In this document: positions 23,918 to 32,100 of the stretch, piece after piece
Numbering within the stretch: the first letter of the stretch is position 1
Layout of the letters: the number at the start of each line of letters is the position of its first letter
IMG/VR virus record: IMGVR_UViG_3300042473_001758
Span: 1-32,891 of that record
Source: a virus
Direction: 5' to 3' (one strand)
DNA: 32,891 nucleotides
Made by a program: the position numbers and the translations under genes
The notes under the pieces: generated by a model
The model's input: only the letters and a program-made list of their open reading frames with translations
Database searches by the model: none
What the model was told of the DNA's origin: nothing

Positions 23918-25723
23918 ATGCCACAAGCCGTCATCGTTCCCAAGCCCATCGCCCCTTTCGCAGGTGAACAAAAGCCTGCCCAGGGCCTGGATGCGGACAA
24001 GCGCCGCAACGCCCGGCACCTGTACTGGCAGGGCTGGCGGATCTCGTCGATTGCCGAGTACCTGAACGAGCCGCGCAGCACGGTGCAGGGCTGGAAAGAT
24101 GCCGAGGAATGGGACAAGGCACAACCGGTGCAGCGCGTAGAGGCCGCACTGGAAACCCGGCTGGTGCAACTGGTCATGAAGGACACCAAGACCGGCGGCG
24201 ACTTCAAAGAGATCGACCTGCTGGGCCGCCAGATTGAGCGCCTGGCCCGGGTGCACAAGTACAGTGCGACCGGCAAAGAGGCCGACCTCAACCCCGCGAT
24301 CGAGCGGCGCAATGACCGCCCCAAGAAGAAGCCCGAGCGCAACCACTTCACCGAGGAGCAGCACGAGCAGCTGCTGGAGGCCTTCCAAGACTCGCTGTTC
24401 GACTACCAGAAGGTGTGGTTCCGCAACAGCGAGGCGCGCACGCGCTTCATCCTTAAAAGCCGGCAGATCGGGGCCACCTGGTACTTCGCCCGCGAGGCCC
24501 TGGCCGATGCGATCGCCACCGGGCGCAATCAGATCTTTCTGTCGGCCAGCAAGGCCCAGGCGCACATCTTCAAGCAGTACATCATCGCCTTCGCCAAGGA
24601 GGCCTGCGGCATCGAGCTGTCGGGCGACCCCATCGTGCTCAGCAATGGCGCCACGCTGTACTTTTTGGGCACGAACGCCCTCACGGCCCAGGGCTACCAC
24701 GGCAATTTCTATTTCGACGAGTGCTTCTGGACACGCAAGTTCGACGAACTCAACAAAGTGGCGTCGGGCATGGCCATGCACAAGCACTGGCGCAAGACCT
24801 ACTTCAGCACGCCCAGCAGCATCCAGCATGAGGCCTATGCGCTTTGGAGCGGGGCACGCTTCAACCGCAAGAAGGCCAAGGAAGACCGGATCAGCCTGGA
24901 CCTGAGCCACGACCGGCTGGCCGGGGGCTTCACGGGCGAGGACAAGATCTGGCGGCAGATTTGCACCATCGTCGACGCCATGCGCGGCGGCTGCAACCTG
25001 TTCGACATCGACGAGCTGCGGCTGGAGTACTCCACCGAGGAGTTCGAGAACCTGCTGATGTGCGGCTTCTTGGACGACAGCTTCAGCATGTTCCCCCTGG
25101 CCGATCTGCAGCGCTGCATGGTCGACAGTTGGGACGAGTGGGGCGACGTCAAACCCTTCAGCGTGCGCCCCTTTGGCTATCGGCCCGTGTGGGTGGGCTA
25201 CGACCCGGCGCTGTCGGGCGACTCCGCCGGCCTGGTGGTGCTGGCCCCGCCCAGCACGCCTGGGGGCAAGTTCCGGGTGCTGGAGCGGCACCAGTTCAAG
25301 GGCAACGACTTCGAGGCCCAGGCCGAGGTGATCCGCAAGATCACCCAGCGCTTCAACGTGGCTTTCATCGGCATGGACACCACTGGCATGGGCCAGGGCG
25401 TGTACCAGATCGTGCAGAAGTTCTTCCCGGCTGTGAAGGGCTACCAGTACAGCGTGGACGTCAAGTCGCGCCTGGTGCTGAAGGCGCAAAGCGTGATCCG
25501 CAAGGGCCGCCTCGAGTTCGACGCCGGGTTCACGGATCTGGCCCAGGCCTTCATGGCCATCAAACGGGTGATGACGGCCAGCGGCCGACAGGTCACCTAC
25601 GACGCGGGCCGCAATGAGGTCACCGGCCACGCCGACCTGGCCTGGGCTTGCATGCACGCCATGGACAACGAATCGCTGGACGGCGAGACCAGCTCCTCCC
25701 AATCGATCATGGAGATTTCTTGA
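23918..25723 (+). CDS. P: Terminase large subunit (ATPase) gpP
   Basis: 602 residues from ATG 23918, P2 gpP being 590; the open frame reaches 23840, but that stretch contains the late-promoter site. Layout: a helix-turn-helix DNA-binding part at about residues 30-65 (LYWQGWRISSIAEYL..STVQGWK), the packaging ATPase with Walker A variant S181-RQIGAT-187, Walker B FYFDE with Asp267 and Glu268, and a C-terminal RNase H-like nuclease beginning GYDPALSGDSAG with Asp429 as its first metal ligand. It pumps DNA into the prohead and cuts cos with M. The stop overlaps the Q start (TGATG). Confidence 0.97.
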   Translation: MPQAVIVPKPIAPFAGEQKPAQGLDADKRRNARHLYWQGWRISSIAEYLNEPRSTVQGWKDAEEWDKAQPVQRVEAALETRLVQLVMKDTKTGGDFKEIDLLGRQIERLARVHKYSATGKEADLNPAIERRNDRPKKKPERNHFTEEQHEQLLEAFQDSLFDYQKVWFRNSEARTRFILKSRQIGATWYFAREALADAIATGRNQIFLSASKAQAHIFKQYIIAFAKEACGIELSGDPIVLSNGATLYFLGTNALTAQGYHGNFYFDECFWTRKFDELNKVASGMAMHKHWRKTYFSTPSSIQHEAYALWSGARFNRKKAKEDRISLDLSHDRLAGGFTGEDKIWRQICTIVDAMRGGCNLFDIDELRLEYSTEEFENLLMCGFLDDSFSMFPLADLQRCMVDSWDEWGDVKPFSVRPFGYRPVWVGYDPALSGDSAGLVVLAPPSTPGGKFRVLERHQFKGNDFEAQAEVIRKITQRFNVAFIGMDTTGMGQGVYQIVQKFFPAVKGYQYSVDVKSRLVLKAQSVIRKGRLEFDAGFTDLAQAFMAIKRVMTASGRQVTYDAGRNEVTGHADLAWACMHAMDNESLDGETSSSQSIMEIS

Positions 25724-26781
25724 TGCAAGACGAGATACAGGCGACACAGGCCCAGGCATCGGCGCACCTCGCCGAAGCCGACCAGGCCAGGAAGATGGAG
25801 GCTTTCACCTTCGGCGACCCCACCCCGGTGATGGACCGGCGCGAGCTGCTCGACTACCTGGAGTGCTGGAGCAACGGCCGCTGGTACGAGCCACCCATGA
25901 GCTGGGCCGGGCTGGCCAAGTCGTTCAGGGCCAGCACCCACCACAGCAGCGCGATCTACTTCAAGCGCAACATCCTGGCCAAGACCTTCAAGCCGCACCG
26001 CCTGTTGAGCACCGAGGTGTTCAGCCGCTTTGCACTGGATTTTTTGGTGTTTGGCAATGGCTACCTGGAGCACCAGGTCAACCGGTTGGGGGGCTCCATG
26101 GGCCTGTCGCACGCGATGGCCAAGTACACCCGCCGCGGGGTGGACCTGCGGAAGTACTTCTTTGTGCGCAACGGCGCCGAGGAGCATGAATTCAACAGCG
26201 GCCGGGTGTTCCACCTGCAGGAGGCCGACATCGAGCAGGAGGTATACGGCCTGCCCGAGTACTTGAGCGCCCTACAGGCGGCCTGGCTCAATGAGTCGGC
26301 CACGCTGTTCCGCCGGCGCTACTTCAACAACGGCAGCCACGCGGGCTTCATCCTGTACATCAGCGATGCGGCCCAGAGCCAGGGCGACATTGACGGCATC
26401 CGCGAGGCGCTCAAGCAGAGCAAGGGCCCGGGCAACTTCCGCAACCTGTTTTTGTACAGCCCCAACGGCAAGAAAGACGGCATCCAGCTGATTCCCGTCT
26501 CGGAAGTCGCCGCCAAAGATGACTTCTTCAACATCAAAAACGTCAGCCGTGACGACGTGCTGGCTGCCCACCGAATCCCGCCCCAGCTGCTGGGCATCGT
26601 GCCAAGCAACACGGGCGGCTTTGGCGCCATCGTGCCTGCTGCCCAGGTGTTCGCCACCAACGAGATTGAGCCCCTGCAGGCCCGCTTCCTGGCCTTGAAC
26701 GACTGGCTGGGCGAGGAGGTGGTGCGGTTTGAGAAATACGAGGTGACGGTCAGCACGGCCGCGCCTGGTGGGGGAGGGTAG
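25723..26781 (+). CDS. Q: Portal protein gpQ
   Basis: 352 residues from ATG 25723, P2 gpQ being 344. It forms the portal vertex through which DNA enters the head and to which the tail joins. Signals: MEAFTFGDPTPVMDRRELLDYLECWSNG, then YEPPMSWAGLAKSFRASTHHSSAIYFKRN, LDFLVFGNGYLE, and the conserved C-terminal DDVLAAHRIPPQLLGIVPSNTGGFG. The four-base overlap with P gives translational coupling. The stop codon lies in the loop of a strong hairpin (26770-26790). Confidence 0.97.
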   Translation: MQDEIQATQAQASAHLAEADQARKMEAFTFGDPTPVMDRRELLDYLECWSNGRWYEPPMSWAGLAKSFRASTHHSSAIYFKRNILAKTFKPHRLLSTEVFSRFALDFLVFGNGYLEHQVNRLGGSMGLSHAMAKYTRRGVDLRKYFFVRNGAEEHEFNSGRVFHLQEADIEQEVYGLPEYLSALQAAWLNESATLFRRRYFNNGSHAGFILYISDAAQSQGDIDGIREALKQSKGPGNFRNLFLYSPNGKKDGIQLIPVSEVAAKDDFFNIKNVSRDDVLAAHRIPPQLLGIVPSNTGGFGAIVPAAQVFATNEIEPLQARFLALNDWLGEEVVRFEKYEVTVSTAAPGGGG

Positions 26782-26797
26782 ACCTCCCCCAAAAAAA
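26770..26797. other. GC-rich hairpin over the Q stop codon, followed by an A run
   Basis: Perfect eight-base arms (GGGGGAGG and CCTCCCCC) with a five-base loop containing the TAG of gpQ, then AAAAAAA. On the + strand the tract after the hairpin is A, not T, and on the minus strand the T run precedes the stem, so it is not a normal intrinsic terminator in either direction. It may protect the PQ mRNA end or separate it from com. Confidence 0.6.
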
Positions 26798-26884
26798 GAC
26801 GGGGCGAGTGCACCGGGTGCGTCAACACCCAGCACAAACCCCTCCGCCGTGGATGAGCACGGCATTGGCCAAACGACCCCGTCA

Positions 26885-26901
26885 CCTGTGCACAGGCGGG
26901 G
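26885..26901. other. Palindrome and possible cos-like motif between Q and com
   Basis: CCTGTGCACAGG is a perfect 12-base palindrome at 26885-26896; it overlaps AGGCGGGG (26894-26901), eight bases that also occur in the P2 cos cohesive end (GGCGAGGCGGGG...). In P2 cos lies just beyond Q, the same relative place. The match is short and could be chance; it might instead be a regulatory site for com, 22 bases downstream. Low confidence. Confidence 0.25.
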
Positions 26902-26922
26902 CGATCATATGGCGATGCCGAT

Positions 26923-27096
26923 ATGCAAGAAGTGAGATGTGGCCACTGCAGCAAGAAGCTGGCAGTGGCGGATTTTGTCCGACTGGACAAGTGCCCCCCC
27001 CGCTGTGGGGACTTCAATTCGTTGAGGGGCGAGAGCCTCACCCCAGACCTCCGGGGATGTGGCGCCTCCACATTCACCGCAGAGGGTCGCATGTGA
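26923..27096 (+). CDS. com: Com-like zinc-finger regulator, 3' end altered
   Basis: A 57-residue protein missed by length cut-offs. It begins MQEVRCGHCSKKLAVADFVRL and continues with FNSLRGESLTP, which is the Com family (first known from phage Mu, where Com binds mRNA to allow translation of the mom DNA-modification gene). In prophages of this group com stands directly before a DNA methyltransferase gene. Here the cysteines are C6, C9, C24 and C28: the second pair is CPPRC, one residue wider than the usual CPRC, within a run of eight C at 26994-27001. From about residue 41 the sequence departs from the family, matching the edge of an insertion. Zinc binding may be impaired. Confidence 0.75.
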   Translation: MQEVRCGHCSKKLAVADFVRLDKCPPRCGDFNSLRGESLTPDLRGCGASTFTAEGRM

Positions 27097-28102
27097 TGGT
27101 CGGGTGGTAGTGCCCCACGATGCACGACGGCTCCAGCGGCACCCGTATGCTGAAGCCTGAGCCACGCCACTTGTCAGGTGCGTAGGTGGGCCCATCCAGC
27201 AGTTCCTGGAAAATCGACTGGAGGGCGATCCCAGCGAACTCGGCGAGCGTGCCGGGATGAAGATGCTCGAGTGGAACATCGCACACAAAGAGTGTAGGGT
27301 CGTAGCGCTTCCTGAGGACGCGACGATAGTCCCGCGTACCTCCGAGATTGGCCGCCAGGGCAGTGAGGTACTCGCTGCCATAGAGCATGTAGTGGCCACA
27401 CATTTCAATCAGGAATCGCTCGTTGGCCTCGAAGTAAACGCGGCCCTCCCGCGTCGCCGGCCCGACGTTCTCCACGGCCCTCTTCAGGTTGACCTCCGAC
27501 AGCTCTGGGTACTCACCGCTCAGAAATAGCTTGCGCGCCTGGTCGTGGAACTCTTCAATCACCAGCGGGCGAAGGCCTTGCGCATAGAACGAGTCGAGCG
27601 AGGGCGCCGATGTCCCGTGACAGGCGCGAATCGCACGGTATCGGTCCAGCAGCCGTTCTGCCAGTTCATTTTTCGAATCGACATGAATGCCGCGGACTCT
27701 CAGCACGAGGTCGTCCAGCCAGCTCAGGTCGTCGGAGACCAGATATTCGGGCGGGCTACTACGAAACGCCTTCTTAACGTCCGCCCCAATGAAATCAGAC
27801 ATCAAACGCCAGATTTCAGTGTGCCAAGTGGCATGGCGGTTCAAATCCCAGACATGCTTGGGTGCCGGTGGCCGCTCGCCCCCATCGGCGCTGAGCACAC
27901 GGCGAGATACACCCATCGTTTTGGGAAGGCGTGCCGCAGCAGAAGCAGCATTCCAGTCGCGAAAGCCCATTTCCCGGGCGGCGGCCTCCAATGCGCCCCC
28001 CCTATCAAGCACCTGCCCTCCCAGAGAGTGCTGAGACTGCAGTTCTCCAGCTCGCGCCTTCAGAGCGCGCAGCAATTCATAATCTTGAACTTGGTTATCC
28101 AT
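27074..28102 (-). CDS. Glyoxalase-related N-terminal domain protein, unknown function
   Basis: 342 residues from ATG 28102 (GGGA six bases upstream); an ATG at 28129 would add nine residues. The first 60 residues (LLRALKARAGELQSQ, then GALEAAAREMGFRDWNAASA) match the short 'glyoxalase-related' helical domain, usually seen as SHSQALELVAHQxGFRDWN, at the start of many plasmid and mobile-element proteins. The remaining 280 residues are helical and charged, with no motif I recognise (HEIWRLMSDFIG, LVIEEFHDQARKLFLSGEYPEL, RFLIEMCGHYMLYGSEYLTALAANL). The gene runs against com and the methylase remnant, and its 3' end overlaps the com end by 23 bases. It appears to be cargo inserted into the com-methylase unit. 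Function unknown; a defence or regulatory role is only a guess. Confidence 0.75.
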   Translation of the reverse strand: MDNQVQDYELLRALKARAGELQSQHSLGGQVLDRGGALEAAAREMGFRDWNAASAAARLPKTMGVSRRVLSADGGERPPAPKHVWDLNRHATWHTEIWRLMSDFIGADVKKAFRSSPPEYLVSDDLSWLDDLVLRVRGIHVDSKNELAERLLDRYRAIRACHGTSAPSLDSFYAQGLRPLVIEEFHDQARKLFLSGEYPELSEVNLKRAVENVGPATREGRVYFEANERFLIEMCGHYMLYGSEYLTALAANLGGTRDYRRVLRKRYDPTLFVCDVPLEHLHPGTLAEFAGIALQSIFQELLDGPTYAPDKWRGSGFSIRVPLEPSCIVGHYHPTITCDPLR

Positions 28103-28294
28103 GGTTTTCCCATAAACGGTGCGCTTCAAAGACGTGGTTCGCGTTACGCCGGCACCGAAGTGGAACCAGTGGACAGAAAGACACTTAGGACAGATTCACC
28201 ATACCCGTAGTGGGTGCGAACGGCAGGGCTGCCACCCCGTGCGAGCCATTATAGGAAAGCACAGGTTCCTACGCTAGGCGTGGACTCCTGTTAG

Positions 28295-28633
28295 GACCTC
28301 GGCTTGAGACGAGAAGTGCCCACCTGGGCCTCCCAAGGCCCGCTGCCCATCGCAGAGCACGGCGGCCCCTGGCCCGGCTTGGTGCGCGAACGGGTGGATC
28401 ACCGCAAGAAGCTGCACCTCACAGGCAAGCCGGTGGAGCTGATGGTCCAGCTGGTGCATGCGGTGGCACCCGGCGGGGTGATCCTGGATCCGTTCATGGG
28501 TTCCGCATCCACGGGTGTGGCCGCGCTGCAGGCTGGCCACCGATTCATCGACGTGGAGCAGGATGGGCACTACTTTGACGTGGCAGTGGCCAGGCTGGAG
28601 GCGATCTGCGAAGCCGGCCAGGCCACGGCATAG
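28295..28633 (+). pseudogene. DNA methyltransferase, C-terminal remnant
   Basis: The frame is open from a stop at 28292 to the TAG at 28631-28633. From about HGGPWPGLVRERV on it is the C-terminal third of a phage N4/N6 DNA methyltransferase: HRKKLHLTGKPVELM, then the S-adenosylmethionine-binding motif DPFMGSASTG and GHRFIDVEQDGHYFDVAVARL. In this class the catalytic DPPY motif lies N-terminal to the part present, and it is missing. There is no good start (a TTG at 28304 at most). The missing 5' part should follow com; the reverse-strand gene at 27074-28102 lies in its place. It is therefore a pseudogene, unless the remnant is translated for another purpose. Confidence 0.85.
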
Positions 28634-28660
28634 ATCCAGCCAGCCAGCTCCAAAACAGCT

Positions 28661-28684
28661 AGGCCCCCATGCGGGGCCTTTTTC
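28661..28684 (+). terminator. Intrinsic terminator after the methylase remnant
   Basis: AGGCCCC, loop CATGC, GGGGCCT followed by a T run: seven-base perfect arms and a U tract on the + strand, 28 bases after the remnant's stop. It would end rightward transcription from P-Q-com-methylase and isolates the next gene. Confidence 0.85.
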
Positions 28685-28685
28685 A

Positions 28686-29195
28686 CGCCTAAAGCAGCCG
28701 CAGAGCCTCGGTGTGCTGCAGGATTGGTAGGCCTTCGCCAGAGCCTCTATGGCCCGGCCAGGCCTGCCGCCGGGGCAGCCTGCCGGCACCCGCTGCCAGC
28801 CCATGCGCATCCGACCCCGAAGCCCTGGCGCGCCGTCGAGACCCCGCCGCGCCCTCGGTCTAAATGGACCTCTTTTGACGGCTCTGGCGACCCTGGGTGG
28901 CGCGAGGCCTGGTGCGGCCTCGCAGACTATTTCCAGGGCCACACCGACGACGGGATTTGCCGGAATTTTCCCTTTGTGCGGTCGAGCAATATCAACCGAA
29001 GGTAGGGTAGCGTCGCCTGTTTATGGGTGCCTGCCAGCTGTTGGACGAGCGTGGGTACCTTGCCATACGGCAAATTGTGGGCGGAGACCCCCGCGGAGCG
29101 CGTGGCTGGCACAGCTGGAAGTGTCCGAAACCTCGCGTGGTCTGCATCCGCCAAACAGTATGATTTCAGGCAAAACTATTCGGGGGGATTTGGTC
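28686..29195. other. Gene-poor stretch before the large NTPase gene
   Basis: About 510 bases with no gene I can support; short open frames on both strands lack ribosome sites and recognisable products. It holds a small inverted repeat TTGCC-ATAC-GGCAA (29060-29073), a possible -10 box TATGAT (29158-29163) without a good -35, and the G-rich ribosome site (GGGGGGA) of the next gene. The boundary between phage late genes and the right-hand cargo or early region must lie here. No tRNA or clear att repeat was seen. Confidence 0.5.
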
Positions 29196-32100
29196 ATGGC
29201 TCAGCCCAACGCGTGCTTGGTGGCACTTGCCACTGCCTGGGGGCCGCGATACGGCGGCATCAACGCGTTTAATGTCGAATGGGTGAGGTCGCTCGGCATC
29301 GCCGCCCGCCGCGACTACCAGTTAATTTGCGTGGTTCTTCAGGCCGACGCCGCCGATCACGAGGACGCGAGACGTCACCACGTCAGACTGGTGTCATTGG
29401 GCCATCTTACATCCGACCTGCCCGTCAATCAGGCTGGTCCCGTGCTGGCGGCGGTGCGCTCCGCATCTAGTGTCGAGCTGGACTCCTGCGCTGTGTTTTG
29501 GCTCGGGCACGACGACAAGACCGGCGGGTTGGCCCTGGCGCTGCGCCAGGCGCTACCCGGCAGCTGTGCCGTGCTAGTCAATCACATGGCCTTCCGCGCC
29601 TACCAGGACGTGAAGAAGGACGGTGCCGGCGCGGCAAGCAAGCAACAAGCGCAGCGAGATCTGTTTGAACAGGCCGACCTGTGCTTTGCCGTTGGCCCCA
29701 TGTTGAGAGATCACCTGTGTGACATGCTGCCAGCGGCCAAACGCTCGTCTGTCACGATGCTGGTGCCGGGCCTGGCCGAGCCGGACCCGCGGCAGGTGTT
29801 CCTCAGCGATCAAGCGCCGTTCAACTTCATCGCCTTCCTTGGCGGACGACTTGGAAGCGATGACGAGCGAATCAAGCAGGCCCTGCTGGGCGTGCGCGGC
29901 TTCGGTCGGGCCGTGTGCCAATGTCAGTCGAAGGCAAATGCCCGCCATGCGCTGAGCCGTTCACCCATCCTGCGCATGCGAGGTGTGCCGAGCGAGCAGC
30001 GTGTCCGGGTTGTGAGCGAGGCGGAGGCCGAAGCCGGCGCCATGGTTGAGTGTGACGTGAAACCTTACACTGAAGACCGCCAGCAGTACTTCAGGGATCT
30101 GGCCAGCAGCAGCGTGGTGTTGATGCCGTCGTGGCACGAAGGCTTCGGGCTAGTTGCATGGGAAGCCATCGCCTGTCAGGTGCCTGTGGTTATCGGCCAG
30201 CAGTCGGGCGTCTACCGGCTGCTGGATGAGCATTGGCAGGGGGCCGGCCTTGGCCGCAGTGTTCGACCGGTGTGGGTGAAAGGCCGCCGCAGCCAAGAGG
30301 GCGAAGCTCCCCACACCGACGACGACGTCGCCGAGGTGGCCCAGGCCTTGATCGATCTGGGCGATCACATGGCCAACGCCAAGGCCGATGCCGTCCTGCT
30401 TGCCCAACGCTTGCTTCGCAGCCACACCTGGAAGGACTGCGCTGAAACCACTCTGCTAGCGCTCGAACGCCATCTGGGCGTGCGACTGCGGCAGTCTCTG
30501 CCCGAGCAGAGCGCGCCGTTGAGTGGCACTGCACAGCAAGCCGCGGGCTTGCACCCGCAGCCAACCAAGCCACCTATAAGTGTAGGCGGCGGGACCCCAG
30601 GGGATACCGGTGTCCCCGAGTTCCTTCAACCGCCCAAGCCTCAGGCAGCGGCACATGCAAGACAGCTTGGCCCGGCGGCCCTGTTGGCGGCACAAGACCA
30701 AGTGGTGCGGTTTCACCCTGTACGCAATGCTTTTGTCGACGGCCTTTTGACCGCGGTGACTGCGCAGGGCCTGCCGCGCCTGACCACGCAGGTCATTCAT
30801 GGCCCGGGAGGCGCGGGCAAAACCCGCAGCGCGCTCGAACTGCTGCAGCGCGCAGAGCTGCGCGGTTGGTCCGGCTTGTGGTTGTCTGCCAATTTGCCCA
30901 CCGATGCTCTGGGTGCCTGGAAAGAGCTGCTGCTCGGCCATCCGCGTCCACTGCTGCTGGTAGTGGACTACGCCGAAGGCCGGCAGCCTGAGCTGCTGCG
31001 ATGGCTGCGAACGGCGCTCGACGATGCATTGAAGCGGATGGATGGCCTGCGCGTGCACCTGCTGTGCCTGTCGCGCGGCACCGATTGGTGGGATCAGCTG
31101 TCGCTACAGCCGGAGTGCGATACTGAACTGGCCGCGCTGCTGGCACCCGGACCTGCCCACCTCGGCCTGATCGCTGTGCCCGACTGGCCCGATGCGCCGG
31201 CAGATCGTGCCCAGGCGTTCGATGCCGCCTTATCCGACTACGCCGCCGCGCTCGGCGAGACCGAGCCCATCTATCCTTGGCGGCCCGACTTGGGCTCGAC
31301 CGACTATGCTCACCCGTTGTATCTGCATTTGGCTGCGCTTGCCGCGCTCGCCGGAGAACGGCCGGGCCATGGCCATGCTTTGCGCGCCGCCCTGCTGCGC
31401 CGAGAATGGCGGCACTGGCAGCGCAATGCCCCAGCCGCGCTTGCTGGCGTTGAGTCTTGGGAAGACTGGGCTGATGCCTTGGCTTTGCTGGCGTTTTCGC
31501 ATGGGCTGGAAGTGGCTGAACTTGGTGCTGCGCTGGGGCACTTGGCATTTGCCCAACCTAGCGAATGGGCGAACGCACTGGCGCGCATTTACCCAAGCCA
31601 GGGCGGCAGCGTCGCCCCCCTCACGCCCGACCTGCTGGCCGAACACCTGCTTGTCGAACGCCTGAGGGCCAATCGCGCCCACGATTGGGTAAAACTGGTC
31701 CTTGAACATGGCGATGCGAGACGCACTCGTGCGATGGCGGTGCTGGCTCGCCTGTGGCCCCGTGCGTGGCCTGCGGCGCTGGATTCGGCACCAACAGACC
31801 AGGGCGCGCAGTGCTTGGTGCATGCGCTCGCCAATCTCTGGCCTGTTCACGGCGATCAGCTAGTCGCCGCAGTACACCAGCACGGCATGGCTCTGCGCAC
31901 CCCGGTGACAGCTGCGTGGGAGGCGCTGCATCCGCTGGTGAAGCGGGAAATTGGTCCCAGTCTCCGCCTGCCCCTCCATTCGACGCCGCTTTTGCAGCTG
32001 ACGGTCGACATTCGGCGCAGCACCGTGGATGCCGCCGCCGATCAGGCCAGTCGTGCAGGCGCGCTCGGCAATCTGGCCATTGCGCTCTCGCACCTTGGCG

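Noticed and set aside
23882-25759. 625-codon minus-strand frame opposite terminase P
   Set aside because: Opposite a clear terminase with Walker and nuclease motifs; its composition is that of a shadow.
26770-26797. Rho-independent terminator after Q
   Set aside because: The stem is followed by A on the + strand, and the T run precedes the stem on the minus strand; neither direction gives a stem followed by U.
26923-27096. Ogr/Delta-type late activator
   Set aside because: The sequence matches Com, not Ogr: it lacks the Ogr arrangement of cysteines and aromatic residues, and it lies next to a methyltransferase remnant.
28724-29154. Two short frames (93 codons +, 75 codons -) in the gap before the large gene
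   Set aside because: No ribosome site, no recognisable product, and they overlap each other.
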